Source of the DNA: Aureispira anguillae
Lineage (GTDB): Bacteria; Bacteroidota; Bacteroidia; Chitinophagales; Saprospiraceae
Assembly (NCBI RefSeq): GCF_026000115.1
Contig: NZ_AP026867.1
Location: forward strand, 4,459,716 to 4,523,715
Reading direction: 5' to 3'
Length of the DNA stretch: 64,000 nucleotides
Part shown: in pieces, positions 41,101-49,503 of the stretch
How positions within the stretch are numbered: the first letter of the stretch is position 1
Layout: the number at the start of each line of letters is the position of its first letter
Position numbers and translations under genes: made by a program
The notes under the pieces: generated by a model
Databases searched by the model: none
Seen by the model: only the letters and a program-made list of their open reading frames with translations
Told to the model about the DNA's origin: nothing

Positions 41101-43294
41101 TCAAATCATTAGGATCGCCATTATCAGGAAGCGTTTGCCCAGTACAACAACCACTGGTAAATGTCGTCAAATCGAATGTAATATAACCATTAGAACTAAT
41201 TCTGAATTGATTGTATGTATTACAATAAAACTCAAAATCAAAACCAATAGGAAGTGTTCCAGACAAAGCATCATCTGTTAAGGAAACAGAAGTACCTGAT
41301 CCAGCAACAGGAGCAAAAGTAATTGGAGCTACTGTATAAGAACTACAAGCAGTTGGGTCAATTACAATAATAGAATCTGTCAAGAATCCCATCAACTGAG
41401 TAGTATCACCAGGACAAATAGTATCCAATACTGCACTTACATCAGGAATACCATTTCTCCATTTTAATTTAACACTATCAGAACCTACACATAATCCATA
41501 AGTATAATTAATACTATAAACCACAGAATCATTAGGTCCTCCACTAACAATTGCATCTGGATTATTAACTGTTGTATTTGTCAAGTTAGCTAAATAACTT
41601 GAAGGATTAGCTGCCCAAGTATAAACTCCGTTCACCAAATCAATACCAGGTCCTGAAATAGAAGTTGAGAACGCAATAGTATCATTTTGATTGTTAGGAC
41701 AAAGAGAAGTATCCGAAGCAAAGACATTTAAGCTCAATGGCAATGCACGTAAGAAAATAGAAACCTCATCTGTTGTTGTACATTGTGTTCCTGTAACAGG
41801 GTCAGGAGCAGTAATAAATGTTACTTGCAATACAATAGTATCTCCATCTTGTGTAGTAGAAGGTACATTCACTATTGGGCTAGGAATCGTGTCATTACTA
41901 AAGGTAATAGCAGGACCTCCTACTTGTGTCCAAGAAAAAGTACCCGCAGCCAAAGCTCCTACAGAAGAAAAACTATTGGCAGTCATTTGTATTTGCTGCC
42001 CAATACCAGGACAGATTGTAGTATCTGATGCAATTACTTCTACACCAGGTATAATTAAGTTATACCCCAAAATTTGATCACCAGGGATTGGACAAGCATT
42101 ATCCGTTACCCCTATTGTAAAGTTGTTAACCCCAATGTTAGTAGGATTGGCAACTACCTGAACAAACATTTGTACACTATCTGGTCTAAAAGGAGGAGCA
42201 GTGTTCATAATAACTGTCCAGTTTCCTACTCCAAATACCTGATCTAAGTTGGTATTGGCAGGGTTTATTGTAATTGTATCTCCATCAGGATCTGCTAAAA
42301 CTAAATTAAAAATCAATGTTTCACCTGCACAAACTACAAATGTATTGGCAGTAGTATCAAATGATCCACCTGCATTTACAATAGGATCATTTGATCCAAC
42401 AGGCGAAGTACAGTTAACACCATTGAGTACAATCATTTGAATATCACGTTGTACAAAACCAATGGTATCACCACCCACAATTTGATAAACAGTTACAGCT
42501 GCAACAGCAAATTGTTGTTGACCAGGAGCTGTACAAAATGTCATTTGTCCTGTAACAGGATCAAATTGAAAAGCACCAGGACTCGTAAACAAAGGTTGAG
42601 TTGGGCTTAAACCTGCAATATTTGTAATACAGTTATTAGCACCTTGTAATGGACAAGTCAACGCATACCGCAGCGAATCATTTTCAGGGTCAAAAGCACC
42701 GTGATTGTAATTATAACATTGCCCAGCACAGAAATAAGGAGTTGGGTTTGACGAGAAAGTTGGCGAACTATTGCATAAGGTACTATTAATACCAGCTTCT
42801 ATATATATAGAGCCTGTACTCGTTAACGTAGTAATTGCATTATTTCGACAACAACTTGACCAACTTACAATCCAATCTGTACAAGCTTGAGGAAAGTCAA
42901 TTGTGTCTCTGTAGACATGCACTTCGATACCAGGGTATGGTCCATTCGGATTGTTACAAAACGAATTAGATAATGCAGGCGCACACAATTGTGATACTTC
43001 ATAAAAAGTATCTCGAGGTAAAGCAACTCCTGCGGGGGTCAAACCACAACTAGCAGAAGTCATATTAATAAATTCTTGTGTTGACATATTAACACCTTCA
43101 CAGTCTCTATAAAGGGTCAACGTCACCACGTACCTATTGTTACCGACGCACTCATAAGTGAGGTCTGCACCAGCAAAGTGGGTAGCGTTTGCATCTTGGC
43201 TGCCAAAGACAAAAAAGCCTACCGCTAGCAAGAGAACACGCATATAGCGCCAACATCGTTGGGCTAAACTTGGAGGAAAATTTTTGCTATCCAA
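38102..43294 (-). CDS. Giant multidomain surface protein with PKD/SprB-type repeats (T9SS type B cargo)
   Basis: The 1,730-residue protein has a signal peptide ending 'QDANA|THFAG' (start may be Met18). It opens with 'GADLTYECVGNNRYVVTL', a domain common at the N-terminus of gliding-associated Bacteroidota proteins. Ig/PKD-like units follow (~320-650), then a beta-sandwich region (~690-870). About seven SprB-like repeats fill ~1010-1560 ('LSCNGSDNGTM', 'CFADADGTASV', 'NPSCGGADGDI'). The last ~90 residues are the type B sorting domain ('AFTPNGDHINDIF', 'YNRWGQLVY'). It is therefore a T9SS-exported adhesin or structural surface filament. It has its own terminator; 43295-43772 upstream is featureless AT-rich DNA. 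Confidence 0.9.
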   Translation of the reverse strand: MDSKNFPPSLAQRCWRYMRVLLLAVGFFVFGSQDANATHFAGADLTYECVGNNRYVVTLTLYRDCEGVNMSTQEFINMTSASCGLTPAGVALPRDTFYEVSQLCAPALSNSFCNNPNGPYPGIEVHVYRDTIDFPQACTDWIVSWSSCCRNNAITTLTSTGSIYIEAGINSTLCNSSPTFSSNPTPYFCAGQCYNYNHGAFDPENDSLRYALTCPLQGANNCITNIAGLSPTQPLFTSPGAFQFDPVTGQMTFCTAPGQQQFAVAAVTVYQIVGGDTIGFVQRDIQMIVLNGVNCTSPVGSNDPIVNAGGSFDTTANTFVVCAGETLIFNLVLADPDGDTITINPANTNLDQVFGVGNWTVIMNTAPPFRPDSVQMFVQVVANPTNIGVNNFTIGVTDNACPIPGDQILGYNLIIPGVEVIASDTTICPGIGQQIQMTANSFSSVGALAAGTFSWTQVGGPAITFSNDTIPSPIVNVPSTTQDGDTIVLQVTFITAPDPVTGTQCTTTDEVSIFLRALPLSLNVFASDTSLCPNNQNDTIAFSTSISGPGIDLVNGVYTWAANPSSYLANLTNTTVNNPDAIVSGGPNDSVVYSINYTYGLCVGSDSVKLKWRNGIPDVSAVLDTICPGDTTQLMGFLTDSIIVIDPTACSSYTVAPITFAPVAGSGTSVSLTDDALSGTLPIGFDFEFYCNTYNQFRISSNGYITFDLTTFTSGCCTGQTLPDNGDPNDLIALAWEDLNPSNGGTIEYFTVGTAPNRQLVVNYTNVPRFGGANNVTGQIVLHEGTNLIDVHTTSVLPDGGTTQGIENNDGSVGIAVPGRNSQTWTATNDAYRFTPAAAFLFGPITYNWTPGFAVSDATAYNPNAFPQGTTMFTLEINEKGCVLTDSVEIFVNSQIPVPTITCGTPTNQATSVLFEWGGSTGATGWEYSIDSGITWIPRAYADSSLLITGLTNGDCANILVRAVGGAGPCPTNAATYLECCTTPCPMPTTSTVTNLSCNGSDNGTMTINIDGGVLGDHPSYTATLFDTSGAQIGTPLSTPVNSPDSVVFTGLAAGVYYAYITDTFGCFTNSDTLVIIEPDTLILSLDSTTLTTCFADADGTASVSSVGGTPTYNYLWDVAAGNQTTPTAVGLTRGTYQVTVTDDNGCTDVLSVDVHSPFPAAPSVTVNTTPSGSCAGDGTATVFSTFNMVGNANNYTYQWSNNGSTGPTAVGLASGVTTVTVTDANGCQAISSVTITGSPTVSVTNMVTINPGCGTTTGQITAVATGDSTGYTYQWSANAGGQTSALVTGLGIGTYTVTVTGATNGCTAVGTVNLVNNSALNIVGFNTTNPSCGGADGDITVLTTGAVGTLTYNWTGGQVTNPATGLAAGTYLVTVTDPATGCSDIADTVLVQPTLSASFTSQMNPSCNLSNGSITVTGNVVDGPVGPFTYAWSDGQASATALGLAPGIAYTCTVTYQGCTEVVGPLTLTNDSLQIAITDKDDIICNGDLSSYANVTLITGNPATTTFAWSNSATTQNISGMAAGTYTVTATSGTCTATQSITVVDISLGLNAWIDVPGTRRATIQSNTVIDINGGATTNHANPVYTWTESNPTIVDIADSSAAVTTATGGLTNGESTLYITATAGPCTAVDSVLVIVESYLGMPTAFTPNGDHINDIFQPAGLTASDKVFQFKIYNRWGQLVYNDNVNHYWDGTYQGVAQPQDVYIYVFEYAPQNEDPIVIRGEFTLIR

Positions 43295-43772
43295 AACTAT
43301 ATGATTTAGTAGTTAAAAAATAATATATGTATTACGTTATATAGTTGTAATCTACAGCAGACTATTCTTGTTGGGGTGATTTTTAAATTATTTTCTAACC
43401 TTAACTAATTGTTTCCAACAAATGAAAGTGGCTCAAATTGAAAAAACATTACTTAGCAAACTACTGTAGATACCGCTTTTCTACTTTTAGAATCTGCCAA
43501 AGTTACATTTTAATCATCAAGAATTAAAATAACAGGTCAATTTTAACGGAGTTATTTTAACATTTCTTAAAGAATTTATTGTTTTAGGATGGTTTTTTGG
43601 TAGTTTTTTATACGGCATACAGCCCGAAACACCCGATTTTATATTCATTTCACCTATATACCAAGCCAATAAGCTCTCCCCCTAATGATGTAAACTAAAC
43701 GTTAAAAAGTGTTAATTTGCTGCTTTCAAAAATGGTTATTCGTGGATTTTTTCATCCCCTATATCCCCATTC
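43295..43772. other. Intergenic DNA between the giant adhesin and gcvP
   Basis: About 480 bases without a credible frame or repeat. CAAAGTTA at 43498-43505 reads TAACTTTG on the minus strand, a possible -7 box, but no -33 box lies at normal spacing. Confidence 0.3.
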
Positions 43773-43816
43773 AAAAAATGCCAACATCCAATTTACATCA
43801 GATGTCGGCATTTTTT
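43773..43816 (-). terminator. Terminator of gcvP
   Basis: 43776-43788 pairs with 43801-43813 with one mismatch; T runs exist on both strands, so it could work in either direction, but only the minus-strand gcvP reads into it. Confidence 0.85.
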
Positions 43817-43852
43817 ATCCAAAAATTATATAAGATCAAGACACATAAAAGT

Positions 43853-46747
43853 TTATGCCTCTATTTCTTCATACGACTCAATTGAAGGACAAGAACAAAT
43901 TAAATTTTTATCTCCATAGGCATTATTTACTCGACCAATTTGAGGCCAAAACTTATTCGCTCTAACAAAAGGCAAAGGGAATACGGCCTGCTCTACAGAA
44001 TAAGGTCGATCCCAATTTGAGTTGATAATAACCGTTTGTTTATGTGGCGCATTGTGCAACACATTATTTTGGGCATCTGCTTCTCCTGTAGCAATTTCGT
44101 CAATTTCTTTTCGAATTTGTAACAACGCATCACAAAAGCGGTCCAATTCTGCTTGATCTTCAGACTCTGTAGGCTCAATCATAATTGTTCCAGCTACAGG
44201 AAAAGAAAGTGTTGGCGCATGGAAACCATAATCCATCAAACGCTTGGCAACATCCTCTGCACTAACATTGACCGATTTGAAATTGCGCAGATCAATAATT
44301 AGCTCATGAGCAGCACGTCCTTTCTCGCCAGTGTACAATACATCATAGGCTCCTTCCAATCTAGCTTTGATATAGTTGGCATTCAAAATAGCATATTCGG
44401 TTGCCGCCTTACATCCTGTTCTTCCCAATAAACGAATGTATCCATAAGAAATCAGCAAAATGCTTGCAGAGCCCCAAGGAGCAGCAGCAACAGCATGCAC
44501 ACCTTGACTTCCGCCAACAGTTCGGAATGAATGCTTAGGCAAAAATGGTGCAAGGCTATTGTTAACACAGATAGGTCCCATTCCTGGGCCACCACCACCG
44601 TGAGGAATCGCAAATGTTTTGTGTAAATTTAAATGGCATACATCTGCTCCAATCTCACCAGGAGATGTTAAGCCTACTTGTGCATTCATATTAGCACCAT
44701 CCATATAAACCTTACCTCCAAATTGATGAATCACAGCACAAACCTCTTTGATTGTTGCTTCAAAAACACCATGTGTAGAAGGATATGTGACCATCAAAGC
44801 GGACAAGTTATCTTTGTATTTTTCAGCTTTTTCTGTTAAATCATTAAGATCCAAATTCCCACGCTCATCACATTTTGTAACCACAACTTTCATTCCTGCC
44901 AATACTGCAGATGCAGGGTTCGTCCCATGAGCAGAAGAAGGAATCAAGACAATGTTACGATGCCCCTCTCCTCTTGACTGATGATAAGCACGAATAGCCA
45001 ATAAACCAGAATATTCACCTTGTGCTCCAGAATTAGACATCAAAGAACAAGCATCAAATCCTGTAATCGTACAAAGATACTCTTCTAGCTCATTAATTAA
45101 CTGTTCATACCCCTTGGTTTGGTCGCTTGGTGCGAACGGGTGTATATCTGCAAACTCCGACCATGAAACGGGGAGCATTTCAGTAGCTGCATTCAATTTC
45201 ATCGTACACGACCCCAATGAAATCATAGAATGCACCAAAGAAAGATCTTTATTTTCTAAACGTTTAATATAACGCATCAACTGACTTTCAGAATGATAGC
45301 TATTGAAGGTAGGATGGGTCAAATAATCGCTTTCACGTACCAAAGTTGCTGGTATTTGCAAGTCTAAGTCTTTGTGTTTTTCAAGCAACTGCTCAGTAGA
45401 AGTCTTAGCCGCTCCCTTTTCTCCTGCAAATAAATTAACAATATCCGCTACTGCCTGAAGATCTACTTCTTCGTTCAAAGCAATTTGGATAGTTGTCTCA
45501 TTTGGATAATAAAAATTCATTCCTGCCGCCAAAGCTGCCGCTTTTATTTTCCCTTGGAGTGTCGCTTCAACGCTTAATTTAATGGTATCAAAGTAATAAG
45601 TATTCAATTGTTGATACCCCAATGCTTTTAGCTCCAAATCTAAGATTTGCGCCAATGTATGCATACGTCCAGCAATAGATTTGATTCCATCTGGTCCATG
45701 ATATACCGCATACATACTAGCCATCACCGCCAATAATGCTTGTGCGGTACAGATATTAGAAGTTGCTTTATCTCTACGGATATGTTGTTCACGAGTTTGC
45801 AAAGCCATACGCAAAGCAGGATCACCATTACTATCAATAGAAACCCCAATAATGCGACCAGGTATTTGACGCTTAAAATCTTCCTTGGTGGCAAAAAATG
45901 CCGCATGAGGTCCTCCAAAACCCATTGGAACGCCAAATCGTTGCGTATTTCCAACCACTGCATCTGCTCCCCATTCACCAGGAGGCGTCAATAGTGCCAA
46001 ACTCATTAAATCTGCGGCTACCGCTGTATAAACTTTATGTGCTTTTGCCTTTTCAACAATAGCACTATAATCATCCACCTGACCATTAACATCAGGATAC
46101 TGTAATAAGATAGCAAATGTTTTGTCTGTTATATCAAATGTATCGGTCAAAACAACCTCAATTCCCAAAGGCTCTGCTCTCGCATAAATTACATCCAGTG
46201 TTTGTGGATAAATTTGGGTAGAAACCAAAATTTGATTGGCAAGATCACCTTTAGCTCGTTTGTTTTTAATGTTATAAAACATAGACATTGCCTCTGCTGC
46301 TGCTGTTCCTTCATCCAAAAGAGAAGCATTGGCAATTGGTAAACCTGTAAAGTCACTGACTACAGTTTGAAAGTTTAATAGAGCCTCCAAACGTCCTTGC
46401 GCAATCTCTGCTTGATAAGGAGTATAAGGAGTATACCAACCTGGATTTTGAAATACATTTCTCAAAATAGCAGAAGGTGTAATCGTTGGATAATAGCCCA
46501 AACCAATGTACGTTTTAAATACTTGATTTTTTGCAGCTATTCCTTTTAGCATATTCAGATAATCAAATTCTGACATTGCTTCTGGCAAATTCAACTCTTT
46601 TTGGTAACGAATATTAGATGGAACCGTTTGGTCAATTAGTTGCTCCAAAGAGTCTACACCAATGGTTGCTAACATCTTAGCTAACTCTTTTTCATTGGGT
46701 CCTAAGTGACGGTTCACAAAACGGTCAGGATGCTGAATATCAAACAT
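43853..46747 (-). CDS. gcvP: Glycine dehydrogenase (decarboxylating), glycine cleavage P protein
   Basis: This 964-residue PLP enzyme decarboxylates glycine and passes the aminomethyl group to lipoyl-GcvH in the cytosolic glycine cleavage system. It is the single-chain form, with both P1 and P2 halves fused. The N-terminus has '[14 protein letters not shown]' and the P1 half '[16 protein letters not shown]'. The P2 half carries the PLP lysine Lys710 in '[16 protein letters not shown]'. '[12 protein letters not shown]' and the C-terminal '[13 protein letters not shown]' are also conserved. The length matches the family. gcvT and gcvH are not next to it, as is usual in Bacteroidota. Monocistronic. 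Confidence 0.97.
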   Translation of the reverse strand: MFDIQHPDRFVNRHLGPNEKELAKMLATIGVDSLEQLIDQTVPSNIRYQKELNLPEAMSEFDYLNMLKGIAAKNQVFKTYIGLGYYPTITPSAILRNVFQNPGWYTPYTPYQAEIAQGRLEALLNFQTVVSDFTGLPIANASLLDEGTAAAEAMSMFYNIKNKRAKGDLANQILVSTQIYPQTLDVIYARAEPLGIEVVLTDTFDITDKTFAILLQYPDVNGQVDDYSAIVEKAKAHKVYTAVAADLMSLALLTPPGEWGADAVVGNTQRFGVPMGFGGPHAAFFATKEDFKRQIPGRIIGVSIDSNGDPALRMALQTREQHIRRDKATSNICTAQALLAVMASMYAVYHGPDGIKSIAGRMHTLAQILDLELKALGYQQLNTYYFDTIKLSVEATLQGKIKAAALAAGMNFYYPNETTIQIALNEEVDLQAVADIVNLFAGEKGAAKTSTEQLLEKHKDLDLQIPATLVRESDYLTHPTFNSYHSESQLMRYIKRLENKDLSLVHSMISLGSCTMKLNAATEMLPVSWSEFADIHPFAPSDQTKGYEQLINELEEYLCTITGFDACSLMSNSGAQGEYSGLLAIRAYHQSRGEGHRNIVLIPSSAHGTNPASAVLAGMKVVVTKCDERGNLDLNDLTEKAEKYKDNLSALMVTYPSTHGVFEATIKEVCAVIHQFGGKVYMDGANMNAQVGLTSPGEIGADVCHLNLHKTFAIPHGGGGPGMGPICVNNSLAPFLPKHSFRTVGGSQGVHAVAAAPWGSASILLISYGYIRLLGRTGCKAATEYAILNANYIKARLEGAYDVLYTGEKGRAAHELIIDLRNFKSVNVSAEDVAKRLMDYGFHAPTLSFPVAGTIMIEPTESEDQAELDRFCDALLQIRKEIDEIATGEADAQNNVLHNAPHKQTVIINSNWDRPYSVEQAVFPLPFVRANKFWPQIGRVNNAYGDKNLICSCPSIESYEEIEA

Positions 46748-46987
46748 TTCCGATAAGCTTTTATAGATAAAAAATTAAAGTTGACTGCTTCAACTCTTTA
46801 AGTTACTTTTTGTATTCTTTTTAGGCTTCACAAGGTACTACTTTTTACCTTCAAAAGATAAGTACCTTATAAATTATTTATACCTTAATGCACCTAAATG
46901 TATATTTCCAATCTTTTAACAGAATCAAAACAAAAAACTTTGTTCTTGTTCATTGTTTAGTGCATGATTTTTGTTTACCTTTATTTC

Positions 46988-47377
46988 ATGAAGCATTTTT
47001 TATTGTTAACATATAGTCTTTATTTTTCTTTCCTTATGATTGTTCCATGCAATCATACGGTGCTATATACCCAATTAATGGAAAATGCTTTTGGTCTGAA
47101 TATGCACCAAAAATGCAGTCATGATACCCTTTCTACAAAAGAAAACCATCACCATCATGACAAAACCTCTAATCACCATCATTCTTGTACGCCATTTTGT
47201 GCTTGTGGGATAGTGCATTTTATTCTTAATGCTCCTCCCTATCAAAAAGTTATTGGGCAAACAATTGCTAAAAGGCATCCGATCACCATCTTTGAGTCTA
47301 TCTCTTGGGCTCCCAATGCTGACAATTACAAAAAACTGATGGTCAACGATATTTGGCACCCTCCACAAACTGTATAA
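46988..47377 (+). CDS. DUF6660-like His/Cys-rich small protein of a metal-efflux locus
   Basis: The 129-residue protein (start chosen at ATG 46988; an ATG at 46964 adds eight residues) has an N-terminal hydrophobic segment serving as signal peptide or anchor (FLLLTYSLYFSFLMIV). It then has a metal-binding-looking region: 'CSHDTLSTKENHHHHDKTSNHHHSC', whose core is HHHHD, NHHHSC and 'PFCACG'. This arrangement resembles DUF6660 proteins, which in Bacteroidota often sit beside CusA/CzcA-type pumps. It probably binds metal in the periplasm. A repeat element separates it from the adaptor gene by 436 bases, so it may be transcribed on its own. Confidence 0.65.
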   Translation: MKHFLLLTYSLYFSFLMIVPCNHTVLYTQLMENAFGLNMHQKCSHDTLSTKENHHHHDKTSNHHHSCTPFCACGIVHFILNAPPYQKVIGQTIAKRHPITIFESISWAPNADNYKKLMVNDIWHPPQTV

Positions 47378-47524
47378 TCCAATTTTTTGATGTTAGAACA
47401 CATCGCTTATTTATTCTAATGAACTAATTCTACAATTGGGATTATTGCTTATGTATTGGCTTAAGAAAAGTACAATATTAAGTAAGCAAATCTGTAGCGT
47501 TAGTTTCGAATTATTCTACCTTAC

Positions 47525-47721
47525 ATTACTCCGTTGAAAACTCAAAGGCTCACGTAATAACCACGCAAAATCCAGCTTGCTGGCTCACGAGTGATAACGA
47601 ACCGACCTCAGGGAGCTCATAAGCGTTAGCGTACTAATTGCGCTAGTTTGTAGTTAAAGCTATAAAGGAAAAAGCAAAAAACTATCTCACGAGTGTAATG
47701 AGCTAATTAACGGAGTATTAA
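47525..47721. repeat. TACTCCG-family palindromic element in the efflux locus
   Basis: The ends TACTCCGTT (47527-47535) and AACGGAGTA (47709-47717) are inverted. Positions 47572-47636 match 19415-19480, and the right end is the reverse complement of the left end of the element at 14405. It stands between the DUF6660-like gene and the adaptor gene. The rest of 47378-47813 has no other feature. Confidence 0.7.
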
Positions 47722-47813
47722 CCTTAGGTACAAGTACTTAAATCATTCAACAAGAGGTATTATACTATACATCTTAGCAATGCATTAGGTTCTTGTGCCC
47801 TAATTTTCATATT

Positions 47814-49379
47814 ATGAAATCATGGATTATATTGCTATTCGTAGCTAATTTATTGTTAATAATAGGTTGTCATTCTCACGATCATGAAGGGCATGACCAT
47901 TCAGGACACGATCACTCAGGACATGACCATGGAGCCTCCTCCTCAAATGCTCACGAAGGGCACGACCACGGCTCAGAAGAAAATATTATTACTTATACAT
48001 TATGGGAAGGTGACACAGAACTCTTTCTTGAATTTACCCCTTTTGTAGTAGGAAATAGTAATTCTATTCGAGCAGTTTTGACCGATCTAAATGGATTCAA
48101 ACCGCTTGATGCTTCTTTAGAAATACACATAAAAGGCAAGTCCAAAATTACGACCACAGCCCAAAAGAAAGGTATTTTTGAAGCAACTCTCCCTTTTAAA
48201 AAAGCAGGGAAATATGATTTGGTTTTTGTACTGGGAATAGGCTCTAACAAACAATCATTTGTTTTGAATCAAATTCCTGTTGCTAGCAACAAACAGGATG
48301 CCTTCCACTTAGACTATCCAAATCAAGATGAAAAAGGAAGCATTACCTTTCAACGGGATCAAAGCTGGAAAAGTAATTTTGCTGTTGAAAAAGTTTTAAA
48401 ACGTCCTGTTGGTGATATTATACATACTTCGGGAATTATTCAACCCTCTACAACAGACTTGTCTTCGATTGTAGCCAAACGAGATGGAATTGTTACCATA
48501 AGAAAAAAGAATCTTACCTCTGGAACAGCTGTTCGAGCTGGAGAGTTGTTATTTACAATTACAGGCAAAGGGATTATAGAGGATGACTTAGCAATGAATT
48601 TCTTAAAAGCTCAATCGAATTTTGATCGGCAAAAATCAAATTTAGACCGAAAACAAAAATTGCTGAACGATAAAATTATTGGGCAAAAAGAATATGATTT
48701 GGCACTTAACGAGTACGAATTAGCAGCCGCCGAATTTGACAACCTAAAGAAACTATTCAATAAAGGAGAAAAACGGCATTTAGCAACCACGCCTTCTACT
48801 GGTTTTGTCTCTCAGCTTTTGGTTCAAGAAGGACAATTTGTCAAGGCTGGGCAACCTTTGGCTTCCATCCTAAAAACAAGCCGTGTACAAGTTAAAGTAG
48901 ATGTTTCTCCACGCTATCGTTCTTTATTGCCTACGGTTATAGATGCCAACTTTATCAACCCCTATAATGACAAAGCTTACTCGATGTCAACCTTGGAAGG
49001 CAAAATCATTTCTTTTGGTAGAATGACCAGTCATGCAGAAGGGCATTATATCCCCATTTACTTCGAAATCAACAACCATCCAGATCTTTCTCCTGGGGCA
49101 ATGGTAGAAGTATTTTTGATGACACAACCCAACCAAGAACAACTAGCAATACCTCGTTCTGCTATTATAGAAGAAATGGGAAGCTATGTTGTTTTTATAC
49201 AAAAAAGTGCTGAAAGCTACGAAAAACAAGTCATAGAAATAGGTGCTGACAACGGCATAATAACGCAAGTTATATCAGGGCTTGAACTAAATGACAAGGT
49301 GGTAACTTCAGGGGCATTGCAAATTAAGCTTGCCTCTATGGCTGGCACTGTTGATCCACATGCAGGACACAACCACTAA
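47814..49379 (+). CDS. Heavy-metal RND efflux periplasmic adaptor (CusB/CzcB-like) lipoprotein
   Basis: The 521-residue protein has a lipobox (LLIIGC, Cys19) and then a His-rich stretch (residues 20-58) in which the unit GHDH recurs, a likely metal sink. From ~200 it has the membrane-fusion fold: barrel-sandwich halves 'IVAKRDGIVTIRKK' and 'TPSTGFVSQLLVQEGQFVKAG', a helical hairpin (~260-320), a beta-barrel, and 'VVTSGALQIKLASMAGT' at the end. It links the inner-membrane pump to the outer-membrane channel. ATG at 47814 is preferred over a TTG at 47793 because it directly precedes the signal peptide. First of three co-directional efflux genes. Confidence 0.9.
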   Translation: MKSWIILLFVANLLLIIGCHSHDHEGHDHSGHDHSGHDHGASSSNAHEGHDHGSEENIITYTLWEGDTELFLEFTPFVVGNSNSIRAVLTDLNGFKPLDASLEIHIKGKSKITTTAQKKGIFEATLPFKKAGKYDLVFVLGIGSNKQSFVLNQIPVASNKQDAFHLDYPNQDEKGSITFQRDQSWKSNFAVEKVLKRPVGDIIHTSGIIQPSTTDLSSIVAKRDGIVTIRKKNLTSGTAVRAGELLFTITGKGIIEDDLAMNFLKAQSNFDRQKSNLDRKQKLLNDKIIGQKEYDLALNEYELAAAEFDNLKKLFNKGEKRHLATTPSTGFVSQLLVQEGQFVKAGQPLASILKTSRVQVKVDVSPRYRSLLPTVIDANFINPYNDKAYSMSTLEGKIISFGRMTSHAEGHYIPIYFEINNHPDLSPGAMVEVFLMTQPNQEQLAIPRSAIIEEMGSYVVFIQKSAESYEKQVIEIGADNGIITQVISGLELNDKVVTSGALQIKLASMAGTVDPHAGHNH

Positions 49380-49503
49380 ATTAGTTGCCTAAAAAAGCTT
49401 TTATCAATTATGAAGACAAGTTGTGGGTTTGTTTACGACTATTATAGTCCTTTTTTTACCTAAAAGGTAGAAAGCATCAACTCACAACCCAAAATAAAAA
49501 TAG

